Shown here: positions 1 through 10,379 of the stretch, in pieces
Position numbering within the stretch: position 1 is the first letter of the stretch
Layout: each line of letters starts with the position of its first letter
Source: Diphasiastrum complanatum
Lineage: Eukaryota; Streptophyta; Lycopodiopsida; Lycopodiales; Lycopodiaceae
DNA length: 64,000 nt
Assembly (NCBI GenBank): GCA_029204225.1
Contig: CM055102.1
Location: 29,068,969 to 29,132,968, forward strand
Reading direction: 5' to 3'
Translations under genes and position numbers: made by a program
Notes under the pieces: generated by a model
What the model saw: the letters and a program-made list of their open reading frames with translations, nothing else
Told to the model about the DNA's origin: nothing
Database searches by the model: none

Positions 1-2
1 TC

Positions 3-774
3 TTCTCTGTCACCCTTAACATGCAGCTCATCCTCATGGCCTACGCCACATGGGATAAAAAGAAAAGTCGCTTTTACATTTAGTACCTTGATAGGCTACA
101 TCGTGTGCATGTCAATGCAGACTCACTAGCAACAATAGGAATTGTTACTGGTAAACGCCAAAAATTCTCTCATCGAGGTGCCCCTGCCCTCATCCAACCG
201 TTTATAACTCCACTCGGTCTAGAAACCCAGAAAAAGACTAACAACAGTTATTTGATAGAGGCTATCAATAACCCTATCATTCAATCCGCTGCCTATCTCC
301 TGAATAACTTCCTCGTCATTTCCAGCTTGCGCAAGGGAGCACATACAATCTAACCTCCTGAGCCAAATCATGGAATTCTATAAAGAATTTTCTAATCCCT
401 GTGTAGTACCCTATGACTGGTCCACCTTTGTTTTCACCGAACTCAGGCAGGCCATTAAACCCAACTCGCGCGACAGAATAGTCGTCGGGCCCATTCTGTG
501 TAACCTTGTTTGTACCCTCCTCGAACAGAAGCTTCAGGATTTGCAATGTTCTACTCTCCTTTCCACTGTCATTCCACACGCTAACCTCTATCTTCCTTCC
601 ACTGCTACTACCTCTACTCACTCGGCTGCAACTAACACACCGGCCAACAAACGTATCTGTGGCGCAGCCTCCACCTCCGCTAGCCCTCCTCCCACACGAC
701 AACGCACTAACCTTGAATCACGTCCTGATACCACTTCCTCCACTTCCACGACAATGAGCACTTGTAAATAATCG
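3..774 (+). pseudogene. Gypsy aORF fragment, N-terminal domain (copy G)
   Basis: This is the N-terminal domain of the extra ORF carried downstream of integrase by the gypsy family of this window. The translation matches the copy at 15380-18504 over about 240 residues, including the YATWD segment, NNGYLIEAI, YDW plus KPNSRDRI, and the GAAST start of the Ser/Thr/Pro linker. It is open except for a stop near position 92 and a frameshift near 350, and ends at a stop at 769-771 in the linker. The window edge cuts its 5' side. Integrase, coiled coil and C-terminal domain are absent. Function unknown; no host gene is expected here. Confidence 0.8.
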
Positions 775-902
775 TTGAATATGTTTCTTGTAGTGTTTAT
801 GTGAAAACAGACAGTGTTTGTGTAGTCAGTTGAGCCTCAGTTGAAGGGTAAACATTTTCAAAGTGACATATTCATAATAGGTTTGTGAGTTGTGTTTTGC
901 AA

Positions 903-919
903 GCCGGGCAACAGCGCCA
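903..919 (+). repeat. Second copy of a tRNA-Asp 3' end
   Basis: The 17 bases GCCGGGCAACAGCGCCA resemble the 3' end of plant tRNA-Asp including a CCA, and lie immediately upstream of the larger tRNA-Asp-like sequence that ends in a second such copy at 974-990. On the minus strand it would read as an Asp-tRNA primer-binding site, the same type seen at 35341-35358. Tandem tRNA tail, duplicated primer-binding site and chance are all possible. Confidence 0.4.
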
Positions 920-990
920 ATGTAGTACAGTGGTAAGTATTCATGTCTGTCATGCAGGTGACTCTGATTTGTTCCCTGGCAATGGTGCCA
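916..990 (+). tRNA. Degenerate tRNA-Asp (GTC) relic with CCA
   Basis: The 72 bases at 916-987 align without gaps to plant tRNA-Asp(GTC). The D-arm block GTAGTACAGTGGTAAG is almost unchanged, the anticodon loop reads CTGTCAT with anticodon GTC, and the variable region GGTGAC is kept. The acceptor arms still pair at six of seven positions. The T arm and B box are damaged (TTTGTTC for TTCGATC), so it is unlikely to be a working gene. Outside the acceptor 5' end most changes from the expected sequence are C-to-T or G-to-A, as expected from decay of methylated DNA. A CCA follows at 988-990, which nuclear tRNA genes do not encode, hinting at reverse transcription, a tRNA-derived SINE, or a primer tRNA copied next to an LTR. 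Confidence 0.6.
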
Positions 991-1349
991 ATGTTTGCAG
1001 ATTCTAGCACATATCAGAATCTATTTTTCTCTCAACCACTCATCTCATTTTGTTGTAGTATAGTTCTACTCCGCCTTCACCCTTCCCACCGAGCTCGAAC
1101 CTAAAGCTTGCAATAAAGATCCTCAACCCAGAAACCAAGAAACTAGTACGAAACCAGCCAAACAAAATCCTAAAATATGCAAGAAATCCATAACTAAAAA
1201 GCTATTTCTAGTAAAGAAATGCCAAGAAAGGCAAGAAGACAAAGTGTGAAAATCAGAGCTTATCTACAATATTTACATTTCCAAACAAGAACACAAAGAA
1301 GCAGATCTTAACTTCTAACCCACGAAACATTAAACCATCATCCATATCT

Positions 1350-1379
1350 ATGTTAAATCATCAACCATCTACATTAACC

Positions 1380-1458
<79 letters not shown>

Positions 1459-1730
1459 AGAAGAGAGGAGAGAGCTTGGATCTTCCAAGAAGAGAAGGGA
1501 GAGAGAGATCAAGAACCAAGAAGTGGAGAGGGGAAAAGAGATGGAGGAGAAGGGAGGAGAGGAGACACGAGAGAGGAGAGGCACCAAAGTTGAGTACAGT
1601 TTCCTCTATTCAAAATAGTATATTAAAAATGATGTACAATAGGTGTCTTTTTATCTTTGGGGTGGCCCTTGCCCCTTGCTTTCTATTGGCTACTTGCAAG
1701 TTGTTAGATTTAGATGCTTTTTACTTTTCT
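1350..1730 (-). repeat. LTR fragment of the B-type gypsy family
   Basis: A purine-rich block is followed by a segment near 1632-1700 (GGTGTCTTTTTATCTTT, then GTGGCCCTTGCCCC) that recurs near 2118-2170, 14968-15005 and 33783-33818, all inside LTRs of the B family. Both ends are undefined. It lies directly beside a second LTR fragment of the same type, so two broken LTR copies sit in tandem. Confidence 0.55.
1383..1454. repeat. (GA)n microsatellite inside LTR fragment
   Basis: About 36 uninterrupted GA units, followed by impure GA and GGA purine sequence to about 1580. Equivalent purine stretches in the LTRs at 14715-14770 and 33535-33590 are short and interrupted, so this looks like an expansion of an LTR-borne purine tract. 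Confidence 0.95.
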
Positions 1731-1739
1731 CTAACACTA

Positions 1740-1799
1740 CTCCACCCTAACACTACCTTTCCTAACACTAAGCACATCCATACATCATGATTGAGAGTG

Positions 1800-1858
<59 letters not shown>

Positions 1859-2340
1859 TGAGATAAGGATGGATAGAATGAGTAAAGAAAGAGGGAGAGA
1901 GAGAGAGAGAGAGGTGAGATAGAGGTTAGCTCATTTGCTCATTATACATGCTAATGGAAAAGTTTTGACTAATGAAAACAAGAACAATGAAAAATAGAGA
2001 ACAAAAGAGAAAGCACCACAATAGCATTAGCAATGAGTGAATAACAAATGAGGATGCTTGCTTTCCGAAATGGTAGAGTTTCCTCCTTCTCATTAAGCAT
2101 GAAAAATGGTTACCAATGGTGTCTTTTTATCTTTAGGGTGGCCCTTGCCCTTTGCTTCCTATTAACTACTTGCAAAGGATAGGATCTAAATCCACACCAT
2201 CCACAAGAAACACAAACTAATCTATGGTGTAGGAAGAAGCACACTCCATCTACCACCATTAAAATTTTCACTAATCTCAAAAATTTAATAGCTTAAACAT
2301 AACTTAAACTTTGGCCTCTAATATTATTTTAATTACATGG
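1740..2340 (-). repeat. Second LTR fragment of the B-type gypsy family
   Basis: Similar throughout to the LTRs at 14606-15333 and 33422-34149: purine tract, GGTTAGCTCA, a run ending TAGAGTTTCCTCC, GGTGTCTTTTTAT, then the TATTATTTTAATTACA segment. It stops abruptly at about 2340, where the B-type LTRs continue with a segment containing CAAGTCAAGTTTATT. It is therefore truncated and joined to unrelated sequence. Confidence 0.7.
1804..1848. repeat. (GA)n microsatellite
   Basis: About 22 GA units at the purine-tract position of the second LTR fragment; shorter impure GA runs follow to about 1912. Confidence 0.95.
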
Positions 2341-2760
2341 CCTTAAACCATTGGCTCTAAACAAGGAAAACACTAAGACATAAACTGAGAAAACTAGGAT
2401 CTCCAACCACGAATCATCATTCACAATTATAAGGTGAAGAAAAGGTTTCTTCAGGTTAAGTGCCCGCACTAAAAGTCGATAGGAAGCATTTACTTCCAAT
2501 TTAGATTTGAGTTCAAATGCAATATCTCTTTGCAATGGATGCTTCCTGAATGCATCTGAAAGGTTCCCAACAAGTTTTTTCGTTGATATGTGCCGCTTGT
2601 AGAAATGCACACCCTCCTCAAGGTCATCACTGTTAGCTTTGGTGTAATACATAGTTACCAAACAGCTTCCATTGATTTGGACTATGACTGACTCTTGTTC
2701 AGTTTGAACTCCATCTGCAGTCTCCTCATTGCACAAACTAGTTGCTGGTGCAACAAATGT
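2329..2760 (-). CDS. Unrecognised open stretch, possible captured exon
   Basis: Read on the minus strand, the frame stays open for over 130 codons with an ordinary, non-repetitive amino-acid mix (for example LVTMYYTKAN, FYKRHIST and LEVNASYRLLVRAL). It matches none of the gag, pol or aORF parts in this window. Its upstream end runs into the short-motif array at 2765-3215 and its downstream end is the LTR break at 2340. No ATG clearly starts it. It may be a fragment of a host gene carried by a retroelement, a decayed retroelement ORF, or a chance opening. I do not recognise the product. Confidence 0.3.
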   Translation of the reverse strand, partial: TFVAPATSLCNEETADGVQTEQESVIVQINGSCLVTMYYTKANSDDLEEGVHFYKRHISTKKLVGNLSDAFRKHPLQRDIAFELKSKLEVNASYRLLVRALNLKKPFLHLIIVNDDSWLEILVFSVYVLVFSLFRANGLRPCN

Positions 2761-2764
2761 ACTT

Positions 2765-3215
2765 TTGTTCGGTTCCCCATCAGATGTAAACCAACCCCAA
2801 ACTCAGACCTGCAAAGACAATCAAATCTGACCTCTGCAAAACAGTCGGATATAAACCCTTCGGATCTGAGTCCTGACCTCTAAGTCCTGACCTCTGCACA
2901 CATGCTTGCCATCGGATGTAACTGCTTCAGGTGCGCCCGGTCAACCCATCAGACGTAAATCTCTGCCATCGGACCTACAAATGCGCTTCAATGGTATACG
3001 GTAAGCGTGGATCTGAAGCGCATAGAACTCTTTCCATCGGACGGAACACCCCATCGGCTGCAAAAAAAGCCATGCGCCCACTCAACCCATCAGATGTGTA
3101 AAACAAGACCCGCCATTGGACGTACCCAATGCCCATCGAATATAAACCAACCCATGCCTTCGGCTTAGTCCTTCGGATCTGCCTATCGACGTAAATTCTC
3201 ACTCGGACGTGTCCT
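2765..3215. repeat. Array of degenerate CCATCGGATGTAA-type motifs
   Basis: About fifteen variants of CCATCGGATGTAA occur at irregular spacing of roughly 20-50 bases, for instance near 2778, 2840, 2911, 2948, 2967, 3036, 3053, 3089, 3112 and 3170. The core ACATCCGATG (reverse complement) recurs at 53183-53235 in element E, so this is probably a leader or pol-aORF spacer of an E-type element. It corresponds to the GCGAAGG and GCGAGAG arrays in elements A and B. Confidence 0.6.
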
Positions 3216-4237
3216 CATTTTGACCTAGTTTCGGAAAAATTTGGACGTCAACACTCCATTCAAACGTATCCTTTTTCGGGTCTAACCCGTACGACCTAAA
3301 TTCGGAAAACAAATTTGGTTCCAACAAAATTTTAGACAAGTCTTGGTCAACAATCTACTTGGACTGATAATATCTTGCAAACCGGTCAGCCAAATTGAAC
3401 AGATCAAGTACCTTCTATCTCACCACATTGAGCCTTACCCGACAAACCTAAATTCACATGATTTTGAGAAGTTTTGAATATTTCCATTTTTTGGCCCCTT
3501 AAAAGGCTTAGATTTGATAAAAAAAAAAATTCAAACAGGACTATCTCTCTCATTTCAAGTGCAAATCAAACGAAAATTTGCAGGCATGTTTATCTAACCT
3601 AGTAGATGTCATTGACACCAAATTTGGCTGGCTTTGACCAAGTTTGACCAGATTTGAGTAGGGTTGACAAATATCCACTATTGATAGATATTTCATACCA
3701 AACCTTAGTATTTTGGAACAAACACTTGGGGATATCATGTGATTATATCAAATCGCCTTGAAGATAAAGTTTCGGCTAAATCTGTTTTTCAACGCCAAGA
3801 CCTAACAAGCAATCATTCAGCAAAGGGGAGGAATATTGAGCTTCAACTCACCAATTCTCAGTTTCAATTTGGGGTAGTGCATAAGAGAAGGAGTTTGCAC
3901 AAACAAGAGTTAGCGGGTTTGACAAAACTTTTCAGTGGATTTGATTGAACTCTGGAGCGGTTTTGACCGAAATTTTCTAAGTGATTATTTCTTTGTGATT
4001 GACTTTCACTGTATATTTTACATTATATCACATCTTTATTTTGTGCAAGATCCATTGCAATATGACTGCAAGTACTCATCTAGTTGAGATTTTAGAAATT
4101 GCATCTTCTTCAATGCTCCTTGCCATCTGTAGATTCTCCTATATACTATGTAGAGGGTCCATACGAAACGTCGATTTCAGTGTACTGGTCGCACTTGCGT
4201 GTCTCGTCTATCATATGTTTTGGGTGTGGAGGTAGGC
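3216..4237. other. Gene-free interval left of element A
   Basis: AT-rich sequence with short homopolymers and no recognisable coding region. A block near 3620-3660 with repeated TTTGACCA/TTTGACCAG resembles the leader of element A near 35075-35105, so part of it is probably retroelement leader. Positions 4233-4237 (TAGGC) directly flank the end of element A and would be the left target duplication, but the right flank is lost. Confidence 0.5.
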
Positions 4238-4983
4238 TGTAGTGGGTTTCTTTCCTTGCCTAACCTGAATCCAAGATCTAGTCAATCTAGCATCAAAGAG
4301 ACCGAGTTAGTTGTCACACGTAGGTTCGTTCCCATGAGAGCGATAGTATAGTTCAGATTTCAACATGAATGGAGGATCTAACACTAACATCCATTAACAC
4401 TAAGCATTAACACTACATCCATTAACCCTAAATCCACAACAATGATAGAAACTTACTCTTCTCTCTCTCCTTTTCTCTCTCACAAAAAGCATAAGAAATA
4501 GCAATCCCAATAATGATCAGATCCAACAATTAGCAAAATCCAAAGAAAGCATGAGAAATGGAGGAGAAGAGAGGAAGAGCAAGGACATTCATCAATCCAT
4601 TTCTAAAGAGAACCAATCTGCTTTATTGAAATGAGGAAATGAACATCAGGAGCAACTCGAGTTGGTCTCTTTTTATAGTAGAAAGAAGGACCCTGGCCTC
4701 TGAATCCTATTGGTCCAGTCTTGCCTCTCTTTTTATTCAAATTAAAAAAAGTGTGGGAACCATCAAAATTGGAGGGAAACCCAACTTTATTCACTAACTT
4801 GACATTTAGGTCCTACGACATTAGAAGTCCCGCAAAAAAGCCTAAAGTCCTTTTATTAACTTTTAACTAATCAATCAAATAACTATGTGATCATTGGGTT
4901 GGACTTACACACGCAGGGTGCCAAATCCCTCTCACTTATTAACTAGGGTTAGGGTTGCCTTGGGATCTGCAAACCCTCCAACA
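4238..4983 (-). repeat. 3' LTR of element A
   Basis: The 746-bp LTR begins (minus strand) TGTTGGAGGG at 4983 and ends ACTACA at 4238. The portion 4238-4706 repeats at 35363-35829, which defines the pair. It contains a pyrimidine-rich stretch near 4455-4480 and AACCCT repeats near 4946-4976. A preceding purine tract lies at 4984-5000. Confidence 0.85.
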
Positions 4984-5000
4984 GTATCCCCCACCAAAAC
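4984..5000 (-). other. Polypurine tract of element A
   Basis: Minus strand TTTTGGTGGGGGATAC lies directly upstream of the 3' LTR start, the place where plus-strand DNA synthesis is primed in LTR elements. Confidence 0.6.
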
Positions 5001-5033
5001 TGGTGGCGGTCCCACGACACCTGCAATATGCAG

Positions 5034-7720
5034 TTATTGGGGACTTTTATTGGCTTCGCGCTGAATCTTAATTAAATAATATTGCACCTTCTCTATAAAG
5101 TCAAGGCGTGCAGTATTGAAATCCAAATTATGTGGCAGGAAACAACGGTGGGCTCTGGCAATCCACTTGGAAGTTGTCCATGAGGTGAAGCGGGATTCCC
5201 AAGAGCCTCCCATCATAGCCACATGGAAATACAGTCGAGTAATCGGCAGCTGATCTTTGATCTGCTCTGAGGCCATCGGCTTATTTGGATCAAATGCCAG
5301 GGTAGGAAGGCAATCGTCCCATTTGGTTGCCACTGACGCCAACAGAGTTAGATCTTTTGCAAACATTGTCGATTGTCGCACCGTTGGATCCGGAGAGTGG
5401 ACATACTCTCTCTGATATGCTTGTAAGGCCCGGTGGAAGTCCACTGAAATGTTCCAGCTGTAAGGTTGATGGATGATTGGCCAATTGGACGTCTGGATGG
5501 TGATTTTATCCATAGCCAATCCCTAATCTTTCCATTTTTGTCTTCACGGCATTGGCACGTAATAAGGATCTACCCGCAACTGGCGAGGGCTGGCGACTTA
5601 ACTCCTAATTGATTCCGGAGTTTTCTCAAAGATCATGATTCTCCATGTCGGCTGCTCTCCCAGTGCAGGTATTTTGTCCAATTCTTTGCTCGCCTCGATC
5701 TCGGAGGTCTTAAATTTGAGAACCCATCCACCATGCGAGGACTCATGTGGATGCTGCTTTAAGAAGGTCTGGATCTAGTCCTCGACACTGATGTGATGGT
5801 CTCTTTTGCCTTTGCCAACTCGGTTGAAGTTGTTCCTTTGAACCTATCAAAGCGGCCTTGGAATCCCTGAAGGGCCACTTTGTATGTTTCCACTTTCTTG
5901 AACAAATATGCAATTTCCCGATGATCGGGTATTTGTGTTTGCAGATAGGCATCACGCTCAAGGGTGGTCGCATCCAATTCACCTTGAAGCCGTGTGCGAT
6001 CTTGTTCGGCCATCTGTAATTGCCCCTTCAGCAGCTGCATCTGTTGCTTGGCCTTTTGCACTGCCTTATCTACCTGATCTTGTGCGGTTGTCAGGGCGTT
6101 TTGCAGGGAGCTGATGTAGGTTTCCAAGCGATCAACTTGTTGCTGGGCCAATGTCTTTTCACTTTCAGTCTTTTCTTCATGTTGCTTGGCTATCTTCACC
6201 TCTCGATCCAGCTGGACAATTTTCTGGCTGATCAGAGTGTTTCGGATCCTAGATCAGAGATCCTCTACTCCATTTCCTTCTTCTTATATAGCATAGACTG
6301 GATCACTTGCCCAAGGCTTGAAACTAACCCGAGAGCATCACCAAAATCGACGATCGTGGAGGTGGCAGCAGCAGGAGACCCTGATGGTACTGTCCTTCGT
6401 AAGCGTGGAATAGGTGCCAAGGTCTCTTCTTCTTCTAAAATATCCTCTTCTTCCAAGCCTTCAGACACCGTGGCGTCAAACTGCTTTGGTGACTTTACAG
6501 TTGTGTCGACCCGAAGTGTGGCTGGGCTACCCTGTGTGGGTGGTTGCTGACTGGCATCTTCGACACCAACAATAGATTCATGGATATGCCCGAATCCTCT
6601 TCCAGGGGATTGGAATTCAAAGGGCGCTAGGCTCTGGGGCATTTCAAAGATTTCGGTGGCTCCAAGGGGGTCGAAATCATCGAACATATCCATGAAGAAC
6701 TGTGTGTTGGGTGAGGTTGCTTCGGTGTGCGGGGGTGAGGCGGCCTGGGCAGCTGTGATGGGAATGGTAGGCCCAATTGTCATAAACTGTCCTTGTAAGG
6801 GAGCAGAGGCGAGAGAAGCATCGGAGGCGAGGGGAACGAGAAGTTCAGTGCGAACAGCAGTAGGGGGTGGAAGCGCACCTGATGAGGTATCCCTAGTGCA
6901 ACGTCGTGACGCGGAAGGCGAGTTAGGAATTACGATCTTGTTGCATGGACGACGATGACTATGAGAACTTGAGGCCTAATGAGAGGACTCGGCCGGTGCT
7001 TCTTCGTAAACCAAAAGCACAGAATCCAGGTGGAAGCCATGGATTCTATTTTCTAAGTGAGAAGCGGCTAAGAGGGACAATAGAGAGCCAGCGACGAACT
7101 GTTGCTTTGTATTGGCCTTAATAGCTCGCTTGAGCTCACCAGAAACAGTCTTGAACCAGTTATATGTTCAAGAGGGGCTTTGGCCAACTTTGTGTGGGAC
7201 TCCACTATCTTGTGAAGGATTTGAGATGTGATGCGGTCTTTCCTGAGGTTGCCAACCATCAAGAAATGATTCAACAACTGGGCATCAGCGTGGATGGAAG
7301 CCTCAGTGATGGCTTCCAGAAGGTAGCCATCATTAGTCCAGTGCAGATCGTTGGTGAGGTCAATGTATGGCTTGATGGCCTGTTTGGCGTGCTTGTGATT
7401 GAGTGAGGCTTGCGTACCGGATGAGATTCCTATAGCTGCAAGTGCGGCCTCAGTGACGCGCACCTTGTGTGTGGCTCCTTGGAAGGTGAAAACTTGGATT
7501 TCTCTTCCTTCCACTTATTGAAGGCAAGAGTGATGAAATCCATATTGATGCGTCCCGAAAAGGCTCTCTCATGAATACTCATTGCAGTAAGTAAAGGCTC
7601 CGCATGGGTCATCCACTGAGTGACCATGCTTGTGCTGGGAAGAATCATGATGTCCGTTGCAGATGGGACATCACGATGGATAGTATAGCACGGGGACTGG
7701 AAAGTATCGGTAGAAGACAT
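5034..7720 (-). pseudogene. aORF of element A (extra ORF after integrase)
   Basis: About 890 codons in several frames. The start is the ATG at 7720 (MSSTDTFQ), chosen by alignment with the start of copy B. Parts in order: an N-terminal domain (7720-7070, with a frameshift near 7510); a Ser/Thr/Pro and acidic linker (6783-6265, rich in EEED); a coiled coil (6199-5760, heptad-like, many Q, K, E and L); and a C-terminal domain (5519-5034) with DPTVRQ, KWDDCLP and DPNKP motifs and a final LDFIEKVQYYL. The middle of the N domain is diverged after 7200. No signal peptide or membrane segment is evident. Its place between integrase and 3' LTR matches env-like or extra ORFs of plant Athila/Tat elements; function unknown. 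Confidence 0.75.
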
Positions 7721-8600
7721 AATGATCAGAAAAGAATTATAAACGCGTGCAAGTGTATCAAAAGGCAATGCAGGAAATTTGGAAGGCTTTGGTCGCAAGA
7801 AAAATTCACAAGAGCTTCGCTAGCACAAGTGAGGAATGAATTGAATTCAGCCAACTTATAGGTGAATTTGGTGGGTCCATTACACTGAATAGTAGTTGGG
7901 CTAATCAGTTCTGAACAAAAATTTGTGGGCATGTACAGTACTGTAAAAATAGGCTATAAAAATCTCGGCGAAGGTTTCTAGGGATCTGAACCTATCAGGC
8001 GAACGTTTTCCAGGTCTGGCGAAGGATGAACCTTCGCCCAGGTACTCTCATAAGTGCATTTTTTCACAATTTGAACCTATGGACAACCTAATTTGGACAT
8101 TTTAAAATCATCTAGCAGGTCGGCGAAGGTTCATAATGAGGTTATGATGCTTGGCGAAGGTTCCCAAAATGGCATATCACTGAACATTCGCCTGACTCAA
8201 AAATTGAATTTTCTCTTGTTAGAAATATTTGCCCACCTCAATTTAGATAAATCAAGGGTGAATGTACAGTCTGAGAGCTCAACGAAGGTTTCTGATACTG
8301 TATTGGCCAAATCTGCCCAAAACAGCGGTTTTTTAAGGCATTTTCCATAAAAATACTCTGCGTCCTTTTTCTTATGCTGATGACTTCTTGACTTTTGCTT
8401 ATCAGTCTTTCCCTTATTGTTTTCTTTTTTCTCCCTTTTTTTTTTTTTAGTTGTCTTTTTCCAAAAAAAAGTCAGCAAATTAATTACTGAAAACAAAAAA
8501 TTGAAAACAAATAAAATGAAAAAATTTATTGAAATCAGGCTTGCTGAACTGGCGGAGCAGGCTGCCAAAACTTGCGTAATCGGCTGCCATTTACCAGAGT
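7721..8600 (-). other. Pol-aORF spacer of element A with GCGAAGG array
   Basis: Noncoding sequence between integrase and aORF. From 7960 to 8300 it has about nine copies of a GGCGAAGGTTC-like motif in both orientations (direct near 7965, 8023, 8121, 8153 and 8281; inverted near 8030 and 8188). The same motif is scattered in this element's leader at 34380-35045. An A- and T-homopolymer region follows at 8410-8520. The motif set might be a transcription, RNA-structure or packaging signal; none of this is shown. Confidence 0.65.
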
Positions 8601-10379
8601 ATCAAATCGTTTTCCATCCAAGTGCTCAAGAATTATTGCGCTATATTACTTTATACAGGCCTTCACCAGTAAAATTCAACTTACCCTTGATCAGCTTGGT
8701 TTTGTACATCAATGCAAGATCTCCTGCTTCCAGATCTTTCTTGTGCAATCGACGATCGTGCCATGCCTTGCGGCGGGCTTTCCCTTCTGCTAAGGCATGA
8801 ATTGCCATCAATTGGGTTTCACATAATTTGTGCAACGCTTCATGACGAAGTTGTAAAGACTGATCATCATTTAATCATTATGTTGCTGCTATGCGTAAAG
8901 ATGAGATTAAAAATTCAATTGGCATAATAGCATCTTGACCATAAACCAGTTGAAAAGGTGTTTGATTGTACTATTTTTGTAAGCGGTTCTGAATGCCCAT
9001 AATGCTTAATACAGTTTATGTTCCCAATTAGACTGACTCACTTCAACTGTCTTTGTCATAATGGTGCAGAGAATCTTATTGGAAGATTCAGTCTGGCCAT
9101 TCCCTCTGGGATAATAGGGAGTACTAAATCTGTGTATAACAAAAAAACCTTCCAGTAAACACTTTATTGTTTGATTAACAAAGTGTGTACCCCGATCACT
9201 GACAATTTCGATCGGACATCCAAATCTGATTATAATGTTTTCATATAGAAACTTGGTCGTAGATTTTGCATCAGCCACTTTGACAGATTTGGCTTCAACC
9301 CACTTGGTCATATAATCAGTTGCGACGATAATGTATCGGGCCTGAGATCCTTGTGCAGCAGGATGAATAGGACCAACATAACCCAGTCCCCATTTTTCAA
9401 ATGGTGCTTGCGATAAAACCGAATGTAAGGGTTCATAATTCTGTCGAGTAGGCTGTCGTGCTCGCTGGCAAACATCACATGTCTGAATAAAATTTTCTGT
9501 GTCCTTATGAAGTGTAGGCCACCAACAACCGGATTGCAAAAGTTTGCGAACAGTAATATCTGTAGAGAAGTGTCCTCCACCCATGCCATCATGTGAAAAC
9601 ATGATTAGATCTGGTACTTCATGCGGTAAAACACATCTTCGTAAAATATTATCTGATCCACGACGATACAATTGTCCTACAATTAATTGATAAGGCTGAG
9701 CCTTATGAATCAATTGTCTTTTCTGTACTTTTGTCAAAGAGCCATTCGGTTGTCCTAGCATCAGGTACTCAAGAATATCTGCCGCCCACTCAGGTACTGC
9801 TTCAACATAGAACAACGCATCATCTGGTAGTTCATCATCCACTTCAGTATTAACTGGTGCAAATTCAATTCGAGAAACGTGATCAGCTAGATAATGTTGC
9901 TTCCCCTTTCTGACCACAATTTGAAAGTCAAATTCAGTCAAAAATAATAACCATCTTGCAATATGTCCAGTATTACACGTCTTATTTACCAAGTAAAGTA
10001 ACGGTTGATGATCCGTATAAAATGCAAAATGCGTTTCCATGAGGTAGTGACAAAATTTTTGAACATAAAAAATCATGGCTAGCGCTTCACGTTTTGTTGT
10101 TGAATAATTCTTCTCTGGATCTGTAAGATGTCTGTTTGCAAATCGTATAGAATAATCCTTCTTATAGTCACCTGGCTGCATCAAAACTGATCCAATGGCG
10201 TATTTTGAGGCATCCGTATGAACATGAAACTCTAATGTCTAATCTGGAGAACACAGTATTGGTGCTGAAGATAATGCTTTTTTTAACTTTTCAAAGGCTA
10301 GAACGCCTCTACTGTCCAAATAGGAACAATAGTTAATTTGTATATAGGTCGTTCTAAATCCGCAAAGAAGATAATAAAA
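8601..10379 (-). pseudogene. RNase H-integrase region of element A
   Basis: The RNase H part holds REALAMI and YTDHQPLLYLVNK. Integrase follows with an HHCC zinc-binding region (HDGMGGGH then CDVCQR) and a core with ATDYMTKWVEA, VSDRGTHF and GQTESSNK, so all three DDE residues are visible. A long frame at 10184-9006 is intact; the 5' RNase H part (10379-10185) is frameshifted. The tail at 8835-8641, with KAWHDRR and GDLALMY, is the usual post-core segment. No chromodomain follows, which with the Asp-tRNA primer site places it outside the chromoviruses. Confidence 0.85.

Larger units (their letters stand above)
775..1349. other. Intergenic stretch with tRNA-Asp relic
   Basis: No coding sequence was recognised. 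The stretch joins the aORF fragment on its left to LTR fragments on its right and holds the Asp-tRNA-like relic described separately. The part from 991 to 1349 is A-rich, without long open frames. It could be the inner end of a minus-strand LTR, because an Asp-tRNA-type primer-binding sequence precedes a TG at 992, but no second copy of it was found in the window. Confidence 0.5.

Noticed and set aside
916..987. Functional tRNA-Asp gene
   Set aside because: T arm and B box are damaged and stem mismatches are present. It is called a relic.
1350..1790. Open frame with a long Arg-Glu repeat
   Set aside because: It is the translation of the GA microsatellite inside an LTR fragment; the rest is LTR sequence.
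3999..4235. Short hydrophobic open frame left of element A
   Set aside because: AT-rich translation with many Ile, Phe and Cys, no recognised domain, ending just before the LTR; likely chance.
4420..4440. Telomere-like AACCCTAA
   Set aside because: Only a single unit occurs in each LTR copy of element A, with no array.
8410..8520. Poly-T and poly-A stretches as a terminator or poly(A) tail of a retroposed gene
   Set aside because: They are short mixed homopolymers within a retroelement spacer, with no cDNA-like coding sequence next to them.
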